From Vibrio crassostreae 9ZC13 (GTDB lineage: Bacteria; Pseudomonadota; Gammaproteobacteria; Enterobacterales; Vibrionaceae), in contig NZ_AJYZ02000042.1 of the NCBI RefSeq assembly GCF_000272045.2, forward strand, positions 251,248 through 315,247: DNA of 64,000 nt. Direction: 5' to 3'. Both the position numbers and the translations under genes were made by a program. The notes below the pieces were generated by a model that made no database searches, had not been told where the DNA came from, and saw nothing but the letters and a program-made list of their open reading frames with translations. This document shows positions 33,170 through 42,519 of the stretch, in pieces (position 1 is the stretch's first letter; each line of letters opens with the position of its first letter).

Positions 33170-34741
33170 ATGAAATTTAAAACGGTACGACTTGTATTAG
33201 GTGACCAACTCAACATTGAGCATTCATGGTTTAGACAGGTTAACGATGACGTTATTTACATCATTGCTGAGCTAAAACAAGAAACAGATTATGTTGCCTC
33301 TCACGTTCAAAAAGTGGCCGCGTTTTTCTGTGCGATGGGTTACTTCGCTAACGAACTCAAAGAACAAGGTCATCAAGTACTCCACCTTACTCTTGACGAC
33401 ACAACGCAATTTGAAAACCTAGACACACTTCTAAAGCACTATGTACACGAATTCGGCGCAGAGAAATTCGAATATCAAAGGCCAGATGAATATCGCCTTT
33501 TAGAGCAGATGAACAAGCTCAAGCTCACCAATGCGACCAAAGGTTGTTGTGATACAGAACACTTCCTCTTTCCATTCGAAGAGATCGAACAACAGTTTCC
33601 GAAAGACAAACACATCATGATGGAGCACTTCTATCGCCGAATGAGAAAGCGTTTCGACATTTTGTTAGAAGACGGAAAGCCCGTTGGCGGCAAATGGAAT
33701 TACGACGCGAACAATCGAAAGAAACTCAAGAAACAAGACATCGAAAACCTGCCTCAGCCGCTAATGTTTACCAATGACATAACCGACATTTTGCAGCGTA
33801 TCGAGCACCACCAAGTGCAAACTATTGGTCAAGTCGGTAACCAGTTACTATGGCCGGTGAACCGCGCACAAAGCTTGTCTCTACTCGCTCATTTCTGCCA
33901 AGTCTGCTTGCCGTTATTTGGGCAGTTTCAAGATGCGATGACGACAGAGCACGACTCTAAATGGAGCTTGTATCATAGCCGTATTTCGTTTTCGTTGAAC
34001 AGTAAACTGCTGAGCCCTAAAGAAGTGATTGATGCAGCACTGTCGGCCTACCAAGCATCCTGTCTTCGAGACAGCTCACCAGATAAGCCAAGCATCGATA
34101 TTGCACAGGTCGAAGGATTTGTACGCCAAATACTGGGATGGCGAGAGTACATACGCGCCGTCTATTGGGCAAACATGCCTGCTTACGCCAACAAAAACCA
34201 TTACTCAGCACATAATAACCTGCCCCATTACTTTTGGGACGGACAAACCAAGATGAACTGCATGAAGCATGCGATTGACCAGTCTCTTGAGTTTGCTTAC
34301 GCGCACCACATCCAAAGGTTAATGATCACTGGCAACTTCTGTTTAATCACGGGTATAGACCCTGACCAAGTCGACAGTTGGTACCTCGGTATTTACGTCG
34401 ACGCGATTGAGTGGGTTGAAATGCCAAATACGCGAGGTATGGCACTGTTTGCGGATGGCGGGATCGTAGGAACCAAACCATACTCTGCCAGCGGTTCCTA
34501 TATCAACCGCATGAGTGACTACTGCAAAGGCTGTCACTACAAGATAAAAGAACGCAGCGGCGAGCAATCTTGCCCTTTCAATAGCTTGTATTGGCGCTTT
34601 ATGGACCAGCACCGCGATGCGTTAAACCGCAACCCACGTATGGGCATGTTATATCGCTCTTGGGACAACATGGATGAGCAATCACAACAAGCGATTCTCG
34701 ATACTGCTGAACAACGAATCACAAACTTGGAGAATTTATAA
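33170..34741 (+). CDS. Fe-S cryptochrome/photolyase (PhrB/CryB type)
   Basis: A 523-residue member of the FeS-BCP group of cryptochromes and (6-4) photolyases. The N-terminal domain starts TVRLVLGDQLNIEHSW. Four Cys for a [4Fe-4S] cluster are visible: one in GNFCLITG, two in DYCKGCHYK and one in SCPFNSLYWRF. FAD-binding helices precede them. It should repair UV (6-4) photoproducts or sense blue light. It ends by overlapping the SDR start (ATAATGG). Confidence 0.92.
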   Translation: MKFKTVRLVLGDQLNIEHSWFRQVNDDVIYIIAELKQETDYVASHVQKVAAFFCAMGYFANELKEQGHQVLHLTLDDTTQFENLDTLLKHYVHEFGAEKFEYQRPDEYRLLEQMNKLKLTNATKGCCDTEHFLFPFEEIEQQFPKDKHIMMEHFYRRMRKRFDILLEDGKPVGGKWNYDANNRKKLKKQDIENLPQPLMFTNDITDILQRIEHHQVQTIGQVGNQLLWPVNRAQSLSLLAHFCQVCLPLFGQFQDAMTTEHDSKWSLYHSRISFSLNSKLLSPKEVIDAALSAYQASCLRDSSPDKPSIDIAQVEGFVRQILGWREYIRAVYWANMPAYANKNHYSAHNNLPHYFWDGQTKMNCMKHAIDQSLEFAYAHHIQRLMITGNFCLITGIDPDQVDSWYLGIYVDAIEWVEMPNTRGMALFADGGIVGTKPYSASGSYINRMSDYCKGCHYKIKERSGEQSCPFNSLYWRFMDQHRDALNRNPRMGMLYRSWDNMDEQSQQAILDTAEQRITNLENL

Positions 34742-35481
34742 TGGTGGAGCAACTCAGATTACACATATTGGTGGTCGGTGGGAGCGGCGGTATTGGTTTC
34801 GCTGTGGTTAAACACCTATTATCTGAGCTCTCTCGGTTTGATTTTCTTGATGTGCATGTAGACGCGACTTACCACTCTCAACAGCCGGAACTAGAAAACA
34901 ATCGCTTGAGCTGGCACAAAGTCGACGCCACCGACGAAGCTGATATTAAGCGCTTGAGTTCTGAGTTTGAACAACTTGATTGGCTGATCAACTGCGTGGG
35001 TATGCTCCACACTCCAGATCTTGGACCGGAAAAGAACTTGTCGTCCATCGACCCTGAGTTTTTCCTCAAAAACATCTCTGTGAATACCCTGCCCAGCTTG
35101 TTATTAGCAAAACACTTCACGCCGATACTTAAAGCGAGCGACAATCCAAAGTTTGCTGTGGTATCCGCAAAGGTTGGCAGTATTGCAGACAACAGATTAG
35201 GCGGTTGGTATAGCTACCGCTCATCGAAAGCAGCCCTAAATATGTTCATCAAAACCATGTCGATCGAATGGCAACGCACCATTAAGAAAGGCACCGTGTT
35301 GGCTCTGCACCCGGGCACGACAGACACAGCTCTGTCGAAGCCTTTTCAGACCAATGTCCCTGAAGGTAAGTTGTTTGAGTCAAGCTATGTCGCCCATCAG
35401 TTGGTCGATATTATTCGCACTGCCACACCGGATAACAGTGGGCACTTCTACGCTTACGATGGTGAACAGTTAAATTGGTAG
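34741..35481 (+). CDS. SDR protein coupled to the photolyase
   Basis: A 246-residue SDR, C-factor-like. The cofactor motif GGSGGIG lies at residues 13-19, NCVG replaces NNAG, and YSYRSSKAALN holds the YxxxK pair. Its start shares a base with the photolyase stop, so the two are translated together. A similar SDR often travels with this photolyase group. The substrate is unknown. Confidence 0.88.
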   Translation: MVEQLRLHILVVGGSGGIGFAVVKHLLSELSRFDFLDVHVDATYHSQQPELENNRLSWHKVDATDEADIKRLSSEFEQLDWLINCVGMLHTPDLGPEKNLSSIDPEFFLKNISVNTLPSLLLAKHFTPILKASDNPKFAVVSAKVGSIADNRLGGWYSYRSSKAALNMFIKTMSIEWQRTIKKGTVLALHPGTTDTALSKPFQTNVPEGKLFESSYVAHQLVDIIRTATPDNSGHFYAYDGEQLNW

Positions 35482-35520
35482 TTGATACGAGTGTCCGTCT
35501 TTCATTAGTGCTAAAAAAGA

Positions 35521-35555
35521 AAACCCAACAGAGTTGAAGCTCCATTGGGTTTTTA
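35521..35555 (+). terminator. Terminator after the photolyase/SDR operon
   Basis: AAACCCAA (35521-35528) and TTGGGTTT (35545-35552) form the stem, followed by TTTTT. A-rich sequence upstream lets it work on the other strand too. Confidence 0.8.
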
Positions 35556-35628
35556 TTTAGAAAGAACGCCTCTGTTTTAAAAGGCGTTTGGTTGATATCT
35601 AGCTAAAGATCAAAACTGATCATCACGA

Positions 35629-36513
35629 TTATTCAGCCCAATTGAACTTAGTATCGTCAACACCTTCTTTCTCTTCTTTAGCTCGCTCGCGTCGATGTTG
35701 TTCTTCAATTCGCGCAGCGTCTATCTCTTGCATGATGGCTTCGATATCAGCCAAGTCGTCGGTTTCCGTAAACTCACCCGTCAGTTTGCTGTCTGGCTTC
35801 AAGTCGCCTTTCTCGTACAGCGCCCACATTTCCTTGGCATACTCGGTTTTTGCCAGTTTAGGAGCAAACTGAGCGTAATAGTCACGGATGTTATTGATGT
35901 CACGAGCCAGCATCCACTCAGCGTTGTTGTTAGCCGAAGCGTCAACCGCTTGTGGTAGGTCGATAATTACTGGACCGTACTCATCCACCAATACGTTGAA
36001 CTCAGACAAGTCACCATGGATCAAACCAACACACAGCATTTTAACTACGTAAGTCATCATCACGGCGTGGTCTTCGATCGCTTGCTCTGCTGACATCACC
36101 ACATCGTTCAAACGTGGTGCAACGTAACCCTCATCGTCAGTGACCAGCTCCATAAGCAGTACGCCATCAAAGCAACCATAAGGGACAGGCACACGAACAC
36201 CCGCTTCTGCCAGTTTATATAAGGCATCCACTTCAGCACTTTGCCAAACCTTTTCTTGTTGTTCACGACCAAAGCCAGAGCCTTTTTCCATCGCTCGAGC
36301 GCGGCGGCTATTTCGGACTTTTCGGCCTTCACGATACGCGGTCGCTTTTTTGAAGCTGCGTTGGCTTATTTCCTTATATACCTTGGCACAACGGATCGTA
36401 TCGCCGCAGCGCACAATGTACACCGATGCTTCTTTGCCACTCATGAGTTGGCTTGTCACCTCGTCGACTAAACCGTCGTCAACTAAAGGCTGTATTCTTT
36501 TAGGTATCTTCAT
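35629..36513 (-). CDS. RIO1-family atypical protein kinase
   Basis: A 294-residue RIO-type kinase. MSGKEASVYIVRCGD is the nucleotide loop, AKVYK the ATP lysine region, IHGDLSEFNVLV the catalytic loop with Asp and Asn, and VIIDLPQAVD the metal-binding Asp. Bacterial RIO kinases of this length are common in gammaproteobacteria; substrates are unknown. The start MKIPKRIQPL at 36513 has AAAGG. A Glu/Lys-rich tail ends it. Confidence 0.9.
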   Translation of the reverse strand: MKIPKRIQPLVDDGLVDEVTSQLMSGKEASVYIVRCGDTIRCAKVYKEISQRSFKKATAYREGRKVRNSRRARAMEKGSGFGREQQEKVWQSAEVDALYKLAEAGVRVPVPYGCFDGVLLMELVTDDEGYVAPRLNDVVMSAEQAIEDHAVMMTYVVKMLCVGLIHGDLSEFNVLVDEYGPVIIDLPQAVDASANNNAEWMLARDINNIRDYYAQFAPKLAKTEYAKEMWALYEKGDLKPDSKLTGEFTETDDLADIEAIMQEIDAARIEEQHRRERAKEEKEGVDDTKFNWAE

Positions 36514-36673
36514 GCCGCCTTTATACATCACTTATCTTACAGATAGAAATATTAACTTGAGAAATGAATGACGAAACGATTAAAGGATCATCAAAATTAC
36601 GACAAAGGAAGGAAATATTGGAGTTAACGGGTTTAGATCATGAGGATTGACCTGATCTATTCAGATTATGGGA

Positions 36674-36808
36674 CTAAGACTTATTACGACGACAACGTTC
36701 AGAACAGTAGATCACGTCATCCCAACAGCGCTGCCATTTTTTACGCCATGCGAAAGGCTTTTGGCAAACAGGACATATCTTAGTCGGTAAATGGGGTTTC
36801 TTGTGCAT
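36674..36808 (-). CDS. DUF2256 zinc-finger protein
   Basis: A 44-residue protein with CPVC (residues 12-15) and CSERC near the end, plus KPFAWRKKWQRCW between. This is DUF2256, which is usually found beside photolyase/cryptochrome genes, as here within about 1.2 kb of one. Function unknown. ATG 36808 was chosen over a start at 36907, whose extension reads into a tandem repeat. Confidence 0.88.
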   Translation of the reverse strand: MHKKPHLPTKICPVCQKPFAWRKKWQRCWDDVIYCSERCRRNKS

Positions 36809-36851
36809 GGCCGTTCCCTTCTTGAAGCATCCACTTCCTGCGTTTACTAGA

Positions 36852-37013
36852 GATTCCCTATTACGCTCGTACCTCGCTTTAGGGAATGACGAAGGTAATG
36901 CGAACAAATCTAGATTCCCTATTACGTTCGTACCTCGCTTTAGAGAATGACGAAGGCAATACGAACAAAGCCTAGTTCTCTATGACGTTCGTTCCTGACT
37001 TTAAGGAGTGACT
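36852..37013. repeat. Three tandem copies of a palindromic repeat, about 61 bases each
   Basis: Copies begin at about 36852, 36913 and 36974. The core reads GATTCCCTATTACG, CGTACCTCGCTTTAGGGAATGA, with GATTCCCTA and TAGGGAAT as arms, then GACGAAGG and AACAAA. The third copy is more divergent. A fourth copy in the reverse sense lies at 57588-57645. This looks like a REP/MITE-type family. The gap from 36809 to 37144 holds no gene. Confidence 0.75.
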
Positions 37014-37034
37014 GCGTAGTGATTTGTGACTACT

Positions 37035-37077
37035 CCCGACTCCATCATCCTCGAGAAGGAGGAACGACTGAGTCGGG
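37035..37077. repeat. Large hairpin beside the tandem repeats
   Basis: CCCGACTC (37035-37042) and GAGTCGGG (37070-37077) form an 8-bp stem with a second stem TCCTC/GAGGA inside. It lies between the DUF2256 gene and the sbcC end and could be another short dispersed element. There is no T run for a terminator. Confidence 0.5.
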
Positions 37078-37144
37078 GATCTGCTTCATCTAGCTCTGTT
37101 TCTATTTCTGCGCAGATAAATTTAGCAAGAACCAAAGTAACAAC

Positions 37145-40100
37145 CTAAGCGACAACCTTGTACTGCTTCTCCATCTCACTCACACCTAAGCCAGAGTGTT
37201 TTGTCACTTTAAGCTGAACGGGCACTCGCTCTTTCAGTGCTTCAACGTGGCTAATGACACCGATCATCTTGCCTGATGCATTCAAGTTATCTAACGCGTT
37301 AAGGGCAATGTCCAATGTGTCACTATCCAACGTGCCGAAACCTTCATCTAAGAACAGAGAATCAATACTGGTTTTGTAGCTCACAAGATCAGAAAGCGCT
37401 AATGCCAACGCCAAGCTCACCAAGAAGCTTTCGCCACCTGATAAAGTCTTTGTATCACGCATCACATCGCCCTGCCATGTGTCGAGCACTTGCAGTTCTA
37501 AACCATCGTCGGCTTTACGTTTAAGCTCGTAACGACCATGCAAACGTTGTAGCTGCTTGTTCGCAAGGTACACCAAGTTTTCCAATGTTAAACCTTGGGC
37601 AAACTTACGGAACTTGTCGCCGTTCTTAGAGCCAATAAGTGAGTTCAAACGAGAGATATCATCAAACTCGACTTGTTGCTCATCAATTTGCTTAAACAGA
37701 TCTTGCTGATTACTGCGGTTCTGGCTATCCGTTTCAAGATTGGCAGAAATTGCACCGATCTTGGTCGCATGGCTTTGCTGTGCGTTTTGACACTCAGTAG
37801 TCGCTTCTTCAACTTGCTGTTGGTCTTGCTCTTGCCATGCTTTCGCATTTTCGTGATTTAGTAGATCCACTTGTGTCGCTTTGGCGGCGTTCAACCTAGC
37901 TTGCGCACTGACAATCGCTTCGTCTAAAGACTTCTTCAGGCTTTGAAGTTGAGTTCTAACCTCTTCATCTAACAACGCTGCTTCAAAATTAGCCTCATCT
38001 TCGAACGGGCTAGTTTTCAGCGCTTCTAACCAAGCATTCGACGCTTGTGTGTAGCTCGATTGCTTACTGACTAACTCGTCCGAGAAACCAGTGTGTTTGG
38101 TTTGCTCGGTTCGATGTTCAAGTTCGCTGCGGTTAAGCACTAACTGCGCGGCATCAAATGCATTTACTGCTTCAGTGACTCTTTGCTTCATCGCATTGCT
38201 GGTGGCTTGAATGTCTTTGTCACCAAACAACTCTGTTCTTTCAGCCGTTACACGAGTGAGTTCTGACACTAAAGACTCACTCTCTTGCGTCAGTGTCGCG
38301 AGCTCTTTCTCAACACTGCTTAGCTTGTCGTCTAACGTTTTCAATTCGGCATTTTGAGTAATCAGTTGCTTCTCAATATCGGCCTGTTGCTGTTTGGTTT
38401 TCTGCCATGTGCTTGATGCTTGCGATTTCGCAGTAAACCAATCATCGATATGTTCAAGTTCAGGCGCTTCGATAGAAGTTTGAACAATGCTCTCTTTCAA
38501 AGCGTTCCATTGCTGCTCTTTCGCTTGAGTTATCTGAGTCACTTGTTCGTTTGCGACTTGGTTTTGCTTATTCAGATCCGCTAAGCGTTGCTCGGCCAAC
38601 TCGAGATTCGATTGTGCCTTGTCAGCCATAACACTTACAGACAGGCGTTGTTTCTCAGCTTCGGCATAATGCGCTTTAGCATCACTCAACGCTTTGAGTT
38701 GCTGTGAGATCTGACTTAGTTGAAGTTCACACTGCTGAGCAAAGGTCGTAACCGTAGCTTCATTTCCTAAATCGTTAATCGCTAGCAGCGCCAGTTCAGG
38801 AGCCGTGCCAACAAAATCCGATAAATTCTGTTGAAGCTTGCCGACAACGCCTTGCCAATTCAATTGAGCCTGCTGAATATCCGCTTGCGCACGTTGAATA
38901 TCATCGTTCAACGCTGCAATCATAGGGGCAAGAGAATCTAACTGCTGACGATGCTCTTGGCCTTCTTTTTTGATAGCCGTTAGCTCTAGGTTTTCTCTAT
39001 CTTTTTGAGCAACCAAATTTGCAATATCTTGAGACTGTTCAATCGCATGGTCTGTTGAACCACACAGTGGGCATTCAGACCCAGATTCTAGAGCTGCACG
39101 ATATTTTGCTAATTCACCTTCTTGATCAATCAATCGCGTTAATCGCTCAAGCGAAGTCTCTTTCTCTTTATATCGCTCCACCAACACTTCACGCTCTTTC
39201 GAAAGCTTGTCGACCAACTGGGTGTTGGTTTGATGTGCCTGTGTTTTCACGTGCAGCTGTTGTTGGGCATTTAGAAAACCACGGTTGATCTCAAGTAATG
39301 AGTGCGTATTGCGGTTCCAAAACTCCAACAGATCTTTTTGCGAATTCAACACTTGCTCGCTGGTGTTGCCTTGCAAGGCTTCCCACTGTTGCTTTGCACT
39401 ACTCTCGAGAACAACCAATTCAGCTAAAGTTTTATCTTGCGTTGCTTTAGCATCTTGCGCGGATTTGATGATCGTTTGCTGTGCATCAACTGCAGACAAA
39501 GCTTGCTTCGCTGAATTCAACTGCTCTGAATGCTGGCGCTCTAGAGTACGAACTTGCTCGACCTTTGCTTGCCACTGACCTAAGTATTTTTCCAAATGCT
39601 GGTCAGCTTGATGCGTATTTAAGTACTCAGTACTGCGTTGATCTTGTTGCTTTAGTGCATCTATTTTTTGAACCAAAACGACCTGTTGATTAAGCTGCTG
39701 CGTATGTTGCTCGTTTAGCGTGTTCGCTGCATTAACGGTCGCAGTTTGCTTATCTTTGAGTACGGCAATTTGGTTGTCTAGCGGACGCACGAGATCGATG
39801 ATCTTATCTTGATCTTGTTGCTCACTTTTTACCTGTTCGACAATCGCACTGCTTTGAGTCAGTTTAGTTTGCGCGTCTTGCATTTCTGCATCACGAACGG
39901 CAAGTAACTTGGTGCTGTTATCTAGGTGAGCTTGAGTAGTGTTCACCTCTTGTTCGCAACGCTTTAAATCTTTGTGTACTGGACGCAGCTTTTCAGCCGG
40001 CTCACTGTTTGCCAAGCGCTCTAGTGACGGTTGGTTACGGTCTAGTTCATCTTGAGCGGTTTTCAGATCGAGCTCACTGGCCGCAATAGTTTGCTCAGCT

Positions 40101-40861
40101 TTGGTCACGTCTTTCCACCAGCTAAGATGCACTTGCCACTCTTTTAATTGCTCGGCTAAACGCTTCTGCTCTACTTCTAGCGTTTCACGCTCTGCGGTCA
40201 GCTCTTTGATTTGCTCTTCAGACAGTAAGCTCACACCTTCAGCTTTCGCTTTAAGTTGATTAAGCGACTCTTCACTCGACTTAAAATGATCGTAGATACG
40301 CTCTGAAATCAGGCTATAAACTTCTGTTCCCGTCAGCTCTTCAAGTAGCTCTGCACGGTCGTTAGCATTGGCATTTAAGAACGCCGCAAACTCACCCTGA
40401 GACAACATGATGGATTTAGTGAAGCGCGAAAAATCGAGACCAGTTACCTGCTCCACCAACTTTGTCTTCTTGGTCAACATAGTCTCTAAGACTTTATCGG
40501 TGTCCGCATCCGCAAATTCACACGTTGGCGTTTGTAATGCGCCATCGTGCTTTCCGCGAGCTCGCTTTTGGTGGAAGTTAGAGCGATACGTTTTGCCCTG
40601 CACTTCAAATTCAAGCTCAGCGAAACACTCACCCGTGCCACGCGTCATTAATTCGTTGTTGCCTTTAGCGATGCTCTTTAAACGCGGTGTGCGGTGGAAC
40701 AATGCCAAACAAATCGCATCAAGAATGGTGGTTTTACCTGCCCCTGTTGGGCCAGTAATCGCGAACAGACCGTTTTCTGCAAACGGCGATTGGGTAAAAT
40801 CGAGCTTCCAGCGCCCTTTCAAAGAGTTCAGGTTTTCAAATTCTAGGCTTAAAATCTTCAT
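37145..40861 (-). CDS. sbcC: Exonuclease subunit SbcC
   Basis: A 1238-residue SMC/Rad50-like ATPase. The Walker A GPTGAGKTTILDAI is near residue 38, two long coiled coils flank a zinc hook CPLC near residue 590, and near the C-terminus are the ABC signature TLSGGESFLVSLALALALS and Walker B LFLDEGFGTLD. With SbcD it forms the nuclease that opens hairpins and trims DNA ends. The length is standard for Vibrio. sbcD starts upstream, and its stop lies 4 bases before this start. Confidence 0.97.
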   Translation of the reverse strand: MKILSLEFENLNSLKGRWKLDFTQSPFAENGLFAITGPTGAGKTTILDAICLALFHRTPRLKSIAKGNNELMTRGTGECFAELEFEVQGKTYRSNFHQKRARGKHDGALQTPTCEFADADTDKVLETMLTKKTKLVEQVTGLDFSRFTKSIMLSQGEFAAFLNANANDRAELLEELTGTEVYSLISERIYDHFKSSEESLNQLKAKAEGVSLLSEEQIKELTAERETLEVEQKRLAEQLKEWQVHLSWWKDVTKAEQTIAASELDLKTAQDELDRNQPSLERLANSEPAEKLRPVHKDLKRCEQEVNTTQAHLDNSTKLLAVRDAEMQDAQTKLTQSSAIVEQVKSEQQDQDKIIDLVRPLDNQIAVLKDKQTATVNAANTLNEQHTQQLNQQVVLVQKIDALKQQDQRSTEYLNTHQADQHLEKYLGQWQAKVEQVRTLERQHSEQLNSAKQALSAVDAQQTIIKSAQDAKATQDKTLAELVVLESSAKQQWEALQGNTSEQVLNSQKDLLEFWNRNTHSLLEINRGFLNAQQQLHVKTQAHQTNTQLVDKLSKEREVLVERYKEKETSLERLTRLIDQEGELAKYRAALESGSECPLCGSTDHAIEQSQDIANLVAQKDRENLELTAIKKEGQEHRQQLDSLAPMIAALNDDIQRAQADIQQAQLNWQGVVGKLQQNLSDFVGTAPELALLAINDLGNEATVTTFAQQCELQLSQISQQLKALSDAKAHYAEAEKQRLSVSVMADKAQSNLELAEQRLADLNKQNQVANEQVTQITQAKEQQWNALKESIVQTSIEAPELEHIDDWFTAKSQASSTWQKTKQQQADIEKQLITQNAELKTLDDKLSSVEKELATLTQESESLVSELTRVTAERTELFGDKDIQATSNAMKQRVTEAVNAFDAAQLVLNRSELEHRTEQTKHTGFSDELVSKQSSYTQASNAWLEALKTSPFEDEANFEAALLDEEVRTQLQSLKKSLDEAIVSAQARLNAAKATQVDLLNHENAKAWQEQDQQQVEEATTECQNAQQSHATKIGAISANLETDSQNRSNQQDLFKQIDEQQVEFDDISRLNSLIGSKNGDKFRKFAQGLTLENLVYLANKQLQRLHGRYELKRKADDGLELQVLDTWQGDVMRDTKTLSGGESFLVSLALALALSDLVSYKTSIDSLFLDEGFGTLDSDTLDIALNALDNLNASGKMIGVISHVEALKERVPVQLKVTKHSGLGVSEMEKQYKVVA

Positions 40862-40865
40862 ACGA

Positions 40866-42119
40866 TTACTCTTCTACTTTATTGGGCGCTTGAGCGCTTT
40901 CAGACACTTCGACCATCACTTGTTTGAACTTCACCGTCATGCGCTCTAAACGCGCTTTTTCAGAATCGGTTTCAAACTCTTCTAAGGCAATACGCTTCGT
41001 AAACACGTCCATCGGGCTCAGTTCAGATAAGGTCTCTGCCGACTCTTGCTCTAATGCTTGATTACGACGCTCTCTTGCTCGGCGCAGTTGAAGTACTTCC
41101 ACATTCAATCCTTCGGTCAGTGCGCGCATACGTTCTTGTAGATCCGACAAGTAATCTTGCGCTTGCACTTCTATCGATAACCATACGCTTTGGTCGCTAT
41201 CTAAACCTATGTATTGGTTAAGCTGAGATTCGATCTCGCTCAAGTCGCCTTTGATTTCAGCTAGAGGTTGGAATGTGGGAACAGGCAGTTGAGAAATGGT
41301 GCGCTCACCTTCAACAAACTCAACCACACACACTTGTTTTTGAGACTTAAGTTCATCAAAACTTAGTGGGATTGGAGAGCCTGAATAACGAATGTATTCA
41401 CGCTTTGCCACCACTTGTGGGCGATGGATATGACCAAGTGCGATGTAGTCTGCGTCTGGGAAGCCATCAGCGGCGAAACCATCAAGGTTGCCGACATAGA
41501 TATCACGCACAGAATCCGATTGTTGGACACCCATCGCCGTTAAATGACCGGTAGCGATAATCGGCATGTGCTCGCTATTTACAAACGTCGCGCGCTTAGC
41601 AACCGCCGCATCATAAACACTTTGATAATGCTGTTTGATTGCATCGCCGAGTTGCTTCTGACGCTCAACGCCAGTGACACCCGCCTGGCTCATCAACACA
41701 TCGCGAGGGCGAATAAAAGGAATGGCACAAACCAGCGCTTCTACATCGCCGTTCTTGCCTTTTAGTTCGACAACCTGAGTCGCATGATCTTCATTGGTAT
41801 TAGGAATCACGTCTGCGCCCATGTATTTGAGCAGTTGTTGTGTCTCTTTAAGCACAGAGACTGAATCGTGATTTCCACCTAATAACACCAATTGGCAACC
41901 GATCTTGTTCGAATCGACCACAAACTTGTTATACATCTCACGAGCGTAACTCGGCGGTGTACTGGTATCGAAAATGTCGCCAGCAACAATGATCGCGTCG
42001 ATGTCGTGCTCTGTAACTTGCTCAAGTAACCATTGTAAAAACCGTTCATGTTCATTCTTGCGGCTTTTATTGTAGAAGTTTTGGCCAAGGTGCCAATCGG
42101 ACGTGTGAAGAATCTTCAT
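40866..42119 (-). CDS. sbcD: Exonuclease subunit SbcD
   Basis: A 417-residue metallophosphatase nuclease. DWHLGQ near residue 7, GDIFD near 46, GNHDS near 81 and GHIHRP near 225 are the metal-binding motifs in order. It is the nuclease of the SbcCD complex and pairs with sbcC, which begins 4 bases downstream. Replication-fork hairpins are its known targets. The C-terminal capping domain is present, so the protein appears intact. Confidence 0.97.
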   Translation of the reverse strand: MKILHTSDWHLGQNFYNKSRKNEHERFLQWLLEQVTEHDIDAIIVAGDIFDTSTPPSYAREMYNKFVVDSNKIGCQLVLLGGNHDSVSVLKETQQLLKYMGADVIPNTNEDHATQVVELKGKNGDVEALVCAIPFIRPRDVLMSQAGVTGVERQKQLGDAIKQHYQSVYDAAVAKRATFVNSEHMPIIATGHLTAMGVQQSDSVRDIYVGNLDGFAADGFPDADYIALGHIHRPQVVAKREYIRYSGSPIPLSFDELKSQKQVCVVEFVEGERTISQLPVPTFQPLAEIKGDLSEIESQLNQYIGLDSDQSVWLSIEVQAQDYLSDLQERMRALTEGLNVEVLQLRRARERRNQALEQESAETLSELSPMDVFTKRIALEEFETDSEKARLERMTVKFKQVMVEVSESAQAPNKVEE

Positions 42120-42260
42120 TGCTGCTCACTGGAAGTCTGTAATACCTTTAATCTACCAAAATAGTCGAGATAATTCCCTTTTATAAGCTTGTGAAAACCA
42201 ACTAATTTCAGGCTTTGGACCAACTCCGCCCATAGCGTGACCAATCGTTATTTTTGACAT

Positions 42261-42290
42261 AAAAAAACCGCTCAACGTTAGAGCGGTTTT
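42261..42290 (-). terminator. Terminator, minus strand
   Basis: AAACCGCTC and GAGCGGTTT form the stem with a 7-base loop; the minus strand continues with seven T. It closes the damaged outer-membrane gene and the transcript from the exporter operon. Confidence 0.85.
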
Positions 42291-42332
42291 AGGTGTCCAT
42301 AGCTTTAGCTTTAAGCTATTTCACAGAGGTCG

Positions 42333-42506
42333 TCAAAAATTGTACGAAGCGCCCAGAGTTACTGTGCTAAACGCTACATCACGGCTTGCCAGTCTATTAC
42401 CATTCGGGCCGAAGAATTCGATATTTACTGCATCTGCTTGTGAGATTAAACGTAAGGTTAGGCTTTCTACTGGCGTGTATTCAACACCTATACCAAAATG
42501 GAAGCC
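42333..42506 (-). pseudogene. C-terminal fragment of an outer-membrane beta-barrel protein
   Basis: The minus strand codes for 57 residues starting GFHFGIGVEYTPVESLTLRL and ending STVTLGASYNF before the stop codon, with the C-terminal Phe needed for the BAM machinery. A TAA stop lies in frame two codons upstream of the first residue, and the remainder of the barrel is absent. The junction with the exporter gene end lies about 14 bases away. Likely the remnant of an OmpA/AcfA-like barrel gene. Confidence 0.7.
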
Positions 42507-42519
42507 TAATTACGCGCAG

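Noticed and set aside
36809..36907. Extended start of the DUF2256 protein
   Set aside because: The extension reads into the tandem repeat and adds residues not found in the family.
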